NCBI GenBank assembly: GCA_903928395.1
Contig: CAIYQS010000152.1
Span: forward strand, 1-6,563
Direction of reading: 5' to 3'
DNA length: 6,563 nucleotides
Origin: an uncultured Actinomycetes bacterium
GTDB lineage: Bacteria > Actinomycetota > Actinomycetes > Nanopelagicales > Nanopelagicaceae
Shown: positions 1 through 3,608 of the stretch, piece after piece
How the letters are laid out: each line of letters starts with the position of its first letter
How positions within the stretch are numbered: the stretch's first letter is position 1
Made by a program: the position numbers and the translations under genes
Notes under the pieces: model-generated
Databases searched by the model: none
Seen by the model: only the letters and a program-made list of their open reading frames with translations
What the model was told of the DNA's origin: nothing

Positions 1-488
1 ATTCCCTTCGCCCGATCGATAACCTTGCGGGTCTCAAGCCGGTCCTGCAAATTTGAGACTTCTGCTTGCAACGCTTGCTGCTCTCGATGTCGGCTCACCG
101 CAATTTCGATTGCAGGAACCAGATCGGAAATGCTGAACGGTTTTACTACGTATGCCATCGCGCCAGCGTCACGAGCACGTTCGACAAGTTCACGCTGGCT
201 AAATGCGGTCAGCATCAGAACAGGAGAAATTTCAATGATCTGTTCCGCAGCGGAAATCCCGTCCATTTCCGGCATTTTTACATCAAGGATCGCGATGTCC
301 GGCAAAAATTCTTTGGCGTAAGCAATCGCTTCTAAGCCATTTGTGGCTTCGGCAACGACCAAATACCCGGCATCCGTCAACATCTCGACCAGGTCAAGAC
401 GAATGATGGCCTCATCTTCGGCCACCAAAATTCGAAGCGGCGCGCTAGGGGGCAAAGAACCCTTACCTTTTCCTTCTTGTTGTGTCAT
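1..488 (-). CDS. pdtaR: ANTAR-type response regulator, PdtaR (Rv1626)-like, 3' end outside the window
   Basis: This is a cytoplasmic two-component response regulator with an N-terminal receiver domain and a C-terminal ANTAR RNA-binding domain. Family members are phosphorylated by a sensor kinase (PdtaS in mycobacteria) and act as antiterminators on hairpin-bearing transcripts. My translation gives 162 complete codons before the left edge. The receiver spans about residues 18-132, with acidic pair E24/D25, phosphoacceptor D69 in ILDVKMPEMDG, T94 in LTAFSQRELVERARDAGAMA, Y113 and K116 in VVKPFSISDL. A helical linker (about 133-150) leads into the ANTAR start LETRKVIDRAKG. Relatives have about 205 residues, so roughly 40 are missing off the edge. 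ATG at 488 is the first start codon after an in-frame TAA at 566-564, because the frame stays open through the tRNA. An in-frame TTG at 455 is an alternative start. No kinase gene is present in the window. The family call is firm; PdtaR orthology is from remembered similarity. Confidence 0.93.
   Translation of the reverse strand, partial: MTQQEGKGKGSLPPSAPLRILVAEDEAIIRLDLVEMLTDAGYLVVAEATNGLEAIAYAKEFLPDIAILDVKMPEMDGISAAEQIIEISPVLMLTAFSQRELVERARDAGAMAYVVKPFSISDLVPAIEIAVSRHREQQALQAEVSNLQDRLETRKVIDRAKG
453..467 (-). promoter_or_regulatory. Possible internal SD and TTG start of the response regulator
   Basis: GGTAAGGG (467-460) resembles a Shine-Dalgarno sequence and lies 4 bases before an in-frame TTG (455-453, codon 12 if ATG 488 is used). 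The ATG at 488 has tRNA sequence where its SD should be, so this internal site could be the real start. It would leave only six residues before the receiver fold, which is shorter than the leader in mycobacterial PdtaR, and the 4-base spacing is tight. ATG remains the preferred call. Confidence 0.25.
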
Positions 489-489
489 G

Positions 490-562
490 TGCCTCGAGTC
501 GGATTTGAACCGACACTGTGCGGATTTTGAGTCCGCCCTCTCTACCGTTGGAGTACCGAGGC
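490..562 (-). tRNA. tRNA with anticodon CAA (reads UUG, Leu), short variable loop, no encoded CCA
   Basis: A full cloverleaf is visible. The acceptor GCCTCGG (562-556) pairs with TCGAGGC (497-491), including one G-T pair, followed by discriminator A at 490. The D arm has a three-pair stem (CTC with GAG) and a loop containing GG. The anticodon stem GCGGA/TCCGC encloses the loop CTCAAAA, giving anticodon CAA at 529-527. The variable loop is only five bases (ACAGT, 519-515). The T stem GTCGG/CCGAC encloses TTCAAAT. Total length is 73 bases and the 3' CCA is not encoded. CAA reads UUG and discriminator A suits leucyl-tRNA synthetase. The short variable loop is class I, whereas leucine tRNAs are normally class II, so charging with leucine is inferred from the anticodon and acceptor end. 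The gene lies between pyk and the response regulator on the same strand. Confidence 0.93.
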
Positions 563-568
563 GTTATT

Positions 569-605
569 GCAGTTAAAAGCGGTTAGAAGCCCTGAGTATA
601 ACTGC
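569..605. repeat. 7-base inverted repeat in the pyk-tRNA gap
   Basis: GCAGTTA (605-599 on the minus strand) and TAACTGC (575-569) are perfect inverted arms separated by 23 bases, just upstream of the tRNA 5' end. There is no U run after the second arm and the loop is long, so it does not look like an intrinsic terminator for pyk. It could bring the tRNA precursor's leader into a stem, or be chance in a short gap. Confidence 0.35.
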
Positions 606-624
606 TAAGAATTAACTTCGATAA
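595..624 (-). promoter_or_regulatory. Candidate promoter for the tRNA and response regulator
   Basis: TATACT (600-595) matches the -10 consensus at five of six positions and would start RNA near 588, about 25 bases before the mature tRNA end. The best -35 at 18-base spacing is TTATCG (624-619), matching only three of six positions and lying in the last codons of pyk. The -10 box overlaps the left arm of the inverted repeat. The alternative is read-through from pyk, since no terminator is visible between them. Confidence 0.3.
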
Positions 625-2054
625 GCCGGATGGACTCCGTCGATGGCATCCCCCACGATATGGACTCGTAACGCATTAGTAGATCCTGGAATTCCGGGAG
701 GCGCGCCTGCGATTATTACAACGGGATCACCCTTGGCAACTCGTTTAGATCCGATCAAAATGGCATCGACTTGTTTCACCATTTCGTCGGTATTTTTGAC
801 TACTTCTGTAATCATCGATTCCACACCCCAAGAGAGGGCAAGTTGGTTATAAACCGGAATTTCTGGAGTTAGTGCCAAGATAGGGATTACGGAACGCAGT
901 CTGGAAATTCGACGAGCCGAATCGCCACTTTGAGTAAATGCAACGAGGTATTTTGCGCCAACGATCTCGCCAACTTCCTTCGCCGCTTTAGCGATTGCAC
1001 CTCCCTTCGTTGCTGGGTTATGCCCAAGGGGTGCTATTTGGCTCAGCATGGCTTCCTCTGTACGAGCGATAATTCTTGCCATTGTTGCCACCGCTTCAAT
1101 AGCAAATGCCCCCACCGATGTTTCGCCACTCAACATCAAAGCGTCGGCCCCGTCCAAAACCGCATTTGCGCAATCTGTCGCTTCTGCACGGGTGGGAGTT
1201 GAATTGGTGATCATGGAATCTAGCATCTGCGTGGCCACGATAACGGGTTTTGCCGAGGAGCGAGCCAGGGAGATGCAACGCTTCTGAACGATTGGAACAT
1301 CTTCTATCGGCATTTCCACGCCCAAGTCACCGCGAGCAACCATAATCCCATCAAATGCCGCCACGATTTCATCTAAATTATCTACCGCCTGTGGCTTCTC
1401 AATTTTCGCAATTACTGGGCGGCGAATTCCCTCTTCATCCATGATGCGGTGCACATCGTCAATGTCGTGGGCCGATCTAACAAATGAAAGCGCAATAAAA
1501 TCGGCTCCAGCACGTAGCCCCCAGCGCAGATCATCCATATCTTTTTCAGATAGCGCAGGCACTGAAACCGCAACCCCTGGCAAATTTATGCCTTTGTTGT
1601 TGCTGACAAATCCAGGTTGTGTAACTTGAGTGACCACATCATTGCCATTGACCTCAATTACCTCGACGGCAACTTTTCCGTCATCGATAAGAATTCGGTC
1701 TCCGGGCTTGCAATCCCCCGCCAATCCTTTATAGGTGGTTCCACAGCGTTCCTTGGTGCCCTCAACTTCATCTGTGGTAATAATAAAAATATCTCCGCGA
1801 GCCAACTCGTGCGGTCCGTCCTTGAAGCGCGCCAATCGAATCTTCGGGCCTTGCAGGTCGACCAAAATGGCAACGGGTAAACCAGCGCTTTTCGCGACAG
1901 CCCGGACTAAGTTCAAGCGATTTTGATGTTCGTCGTATCCACCGTGGGAGAGATTTAGTCTGGCCATATTCATGCCTGCGGCAATTAGCTCAGCCACCTT
2001 TTCAGGTGACTCGACCGCGGGACCCATCGTGCAGACTATTTTCGCTCTACGCAT
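612..2054 (-). CDS. pyk: Pyruvate kinase
   Basis: Pyruvate kinase transfers phosphate from phosphoenolpyruvate to ADP, giving pyruvate and ATP in the last step of glycolysis, in the cytoplasm as a tetramer. The 480-residue product is full length for bacterial type enzymes. The N-terminal part of the TIM barrel has KIVCTMGPA and the substrate/cation residues R32, N34 and S36 in MARLNLSHGG. Domain B follows DLQGPKIR (66-73) and runs to about 163. The signature IAKIEKPQAV carries catalytic K217 and metal ligand E219, with D243 in MVARGDLGVE and T275 in VATQMLDSM. The C-terminal domain starts near 345. DLQGPKIRL has the residues of potassium-independent enzymes. ATG is fixed by an in-frame TAG at 2066-2064. 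The Shine-Dalgarno is weak (AGG, 8 bases upstream). It lies 96 bases after gltD, and its stop is TAA. All key residues checked are present. Confidence 0.98.
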   Translation of the reverse strand: MRRAKIVCTMGPAVESPEKVAELIAAGMNMARLNLSHGGYDEHQNRLNLVRAVAKSAGLPVAILVDLQGPKIRLARFKDGPHELARGDIFIITTDEVEGTKERCGTTYKGLAGDCKPGDRILIDDGKVAVEVIEVNGNDVVTQVTQPGFVSNNKGINLPGVAVSVPALSEKDMDDLRWGLRAGADFIALSFVRSAHDIDDVHRIMDEEGIRRPVIAKIEKPQAVDNLDEIVAAFDGIMVARGDLGVEMPIEDVPIVQKRCISLARSSAKPVIVATQMLDSMITNSTPTRAEATDCANAVLDGADALMLSGETSVGAFAIEAVATMARIIARTEEAMLSQIAPLGHNPATKGGAIAKAAKEVGEIVGAKYLVAFTQSGDSARRISRLRSVIPILALTPEIPVYNQLALSWGVESMITEVVKNTDEMVKQVDAILIGSKRVAKGDPVVIIAGAPPGIPGSTNALRVHIVGDAIDGVHPAYRS

Positions 2055-2080
2055 ATATTCAGCCTAAGCCATCTCTTCGG

Positions 2081-2098
2081 GGAATTTTTCAAGATTCC
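2081..2098 (-). other. Small hairpin in the pyk leader
   Basis: GGAAT and ATTCC form a five-pair stem with an eight-base loop (CTTGAAAA), 26 bases before the pyk ATG. It is followed by CCCGAAG rather than a U run, so it is not a terminator. The loop is not the hexaloop of ANTAR targets. It may be a minor leader structure or chance. Confidence 0.2.
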
Positions 2099-2106
2099 AG
2101 TTAATG

Positions 2107-2119
2107 AATTGAATCAATT
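2107..2119. promoter_or_regulatory. 13-base perfect palindrome upstream of pyk, operator-like
   Basis: AATTGA-A-TCAATT on the plus strand is a perfect palindrome with one central base. It lies 53 bases before the pyk ATG and just downstream of the predicted transcription start. The position suits a repressor operator for a dimeric DNA-binding protein. It is A+T-rich and short, so chance is possible, and no regulator can be named. Confidence 0.25.
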
Positions 2120-2131
2120 TCTACGCCTTAT

Positions 2132-2162
2132 TTTATAGGTAAATGTAACCTCAGACTGTCAG
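2132..2162 (-). promoter_or_regulatory. Candidate pyk promoter
   Basis: TATAAA (2137-2132) matches the -10 consensus at five of six positions, with the overlapping TAAAAT (2135-2130) equally good. CTGACA (2162-2157), inside the last codons of gltD, matches the -35 consensus at five of six with a long 19-base spacer. Transcription would begin near 2125 and give a leader of about 70 bases. No intrinsic terminator follows gltD, so read-through from gltBD remains possible as well. Confidence 0.4.
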
Positions 2163-3608
2163 CGAACGTGTTGTAGGAAGAATTGGCGCTGGGAGCCCGG
2201 TTTCACCGAGCAGAAATTCATCAACACACGCTGCTGCGCTCCGTCCCTCAGCAATCGCCCAAACAATGAGAGATTGACCGCGTCCGGCATCACCGCAGAC
2301 AAAGATACCCTCTTCGCTGGTTGCGAATTTCTCATCGCGCTTAATATTTCCACGCTCATCAAGGGCAATTTCAAGTTGTGAAATAAGCTCAGACTTTTCG
2401 GGTCCGAGGAAACCCATAGCAAGAAAAACAAGATCCGCAGGAATCTCTCGTTCGCTACCTGTTACTTTCTCAAACTTCCCATTGATGAATTCGGTCTCCA
2501 CTAATTTGAGAGCCTTCAAGTTTCCGGATTCGTCTCCAATAAATTCTTCAGTTGATACCGCATACAACCGTTCGCCGGCTTCTTCATGTGCGCTACTAAC
2601 TCGATAAATCATTGGATACGTCGGCCAGGGTTGATTTGCAGGACGTTCATCAGTGGGACGCGGCAATATCTCGAGCTGGGTAACACTCGCCGCTCCTTGG
2701 CGAATTGCTGTTCCTAGGCAATCGGCTCCCGTATCGCCTCCACCCAAAATAACTACATGCTTTCCATGAGCATCAATCTGCGGCTCGCCAATAAGTTCGC
2801 CTAAACCTTGCTTGTTCCCCCAAGGGAGGTACTCCATCGCCTGGTAAATGCCTTTATTTGAGCGTCCGGGGACATTTAAGTCACGCCAATGAGTGGCGCC
2901 GACAGCAAGCACAACCGCGTCATAACGGTTGCGAAGTTCTGACCCGGTGATATCCACTCCTACATTCACTCCAGCACGAAATCGGGTACCTTCGGCGGAC
3001 ATCTGTTCAATTCGTCGATCAACGATGGATTTTTCCATTTTAAACTCTGGAATTCCGTAGCGGAGCAAGCCGCCGATTCGATCTGCTCTTTCATACACTG
3101 CAACGGTGTGCCCCGCACGAGTTAATTGCTGTGCTGCTGCCAGCCCAGCTGGTCCAGAGCCAATCACCGCCACCGTTTTTCCCGTCAATCGGTCTGGCGG
3201 AAGTGGCACAACCAACCCATTGTTAAACGCCTCTTCAATAGTTCGTAGTTCAACCTGCTTAATTGTCACTGCGTCGGAATTGATACCGACCACGCATGCC
3301 GTCTCACAGGGAGCTGGACACAATCGCCCCGTAAATTCTGGGAAATTATTTGTTGCGTGTAGCCGATCTATTGCCTCCGCCCGCTCTCCGCGCCAGATGA
3401 GATCGTTCCATTCTGGAATCAAATTACCAAGGGGGCAACCTTGGTGACAAAAAGGAATACCGCAATCCATGCAACGCCCCGCCTGTTTTTGGAGGTCAGC
3501 GAACGGTTGTTCCTCGTAAACCTCACTCCAATCTTTGATTCGAACATCAACCGGTCGGCGTTTAGGTGTCTGCCGCTCTGTAGTTAAAAATCCTCTTGGA
3601 TCAGCCAC
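2151..3608 (-). CDS. gltD: Glutamate synthase small (beta) subunit
   Basis: GltD takes electrons from NAD(P)H through FAD and iron-sulfur clusters to the FMN of GltB, powering synthesis of glutamate from glutamine and 2-oxoglutarate. The 485-residue length is typical. The N-terminal ferredoxin-like domain carries cysteines C46, C49, C54 and C58 (CMDCGIPFCHQGCPLGN) and C97, C101 and C105 (CPAPCETAC). The FAD-binding fold starts at GSGPAG (150-155). The NAD(P)H-binding fold starts at GGGDTGAD (289-296). The C-terminal FAD-contacting stretch GIFVCGDAGRGQSLIVWAI is at about 434-452. The start is GTG: an in-frame TGA at 3623-3621 rules out anything further upstream, and a strong GGAGG lies 6 bases before it. 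The gene overlaps the gltB end by 8 bases (GTGGCTGA), so the two are co-transcribed and probably translationally coupled. Its stop is TGA. Confidence 0.98.
   Translation of the reverse strand: MADPRGFLTTERQTPKRRPVDVRIKDWSEVYEEQPFADLQKQAGRCMDCGIPFCHQGCPLGNLIPEWNDLIWRGERAEAIDRLHATNNFPEFTGRLCPAPCETACVVGINSDAVTIKQVELRTIEEAFNNGLVVPLPPDRLTGKTVAVIGSGPAGLAAAQQLTRAGHTVAVYERADRIGGLLRYGIPEFKMEKSIVDRRIEQMSAEGTRFRAGVNVGVDITGSELRNRYDAVVLAVGATHWRDLNVPGRSNKGIYQAMEYLPWGNKQGLGELIGEPQIDAHGKHVVILGGGDTGADCLGTAIRQGAASVTQLEILPRPTDERPANQPWPTYPMIYRVSSAHEEAGERLYAVSTEEFIGDESGNLKALKLVETEFINGKFEKVTGSEREIPADLVFLAMGFLGPEKSELISQLEIALDERGNIKRDEKFATSEEGIFVCGDAGRGQSLIVWAIAEGRSAAACVDEFLLGETGLPAPILPTTRSLTV

Noticed and set aside
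25..335. Plus-strand reading frames of 89-98 codons over the regulator
   Set aside because: They lie antisense to a clear response regulator gene, have cysteine- and serine-rich low-information translations, and match no family.
490..562. tRNA gene as an integration site for a mobile element
   Set aside because: No integrase gene, no partial duplicate of the tRNA 3' end and no foreign-looking sequence lie nearby; the tRNA end abuts a conserved chromosomal gene.
563..611. Intrinsic terminator after pyk
   Set aside because: The inverted repeat has a 23-base loop, a stem of mixed composition and no U tract after it.
2055..2150. ANTAR RNA target or riboswitch in the pyk leader
   Set aside because: I looked for paired stems with six-base loops having A first and G fourth. 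The only stem found has an eight-base loop, and no known riboswitch core is recognisable in 96 bases.
2081..2150. Intrinsic terminator after gltD
   Set aside because: No G+C-rich stem followed by a U run is present on the minus strand in this gap.
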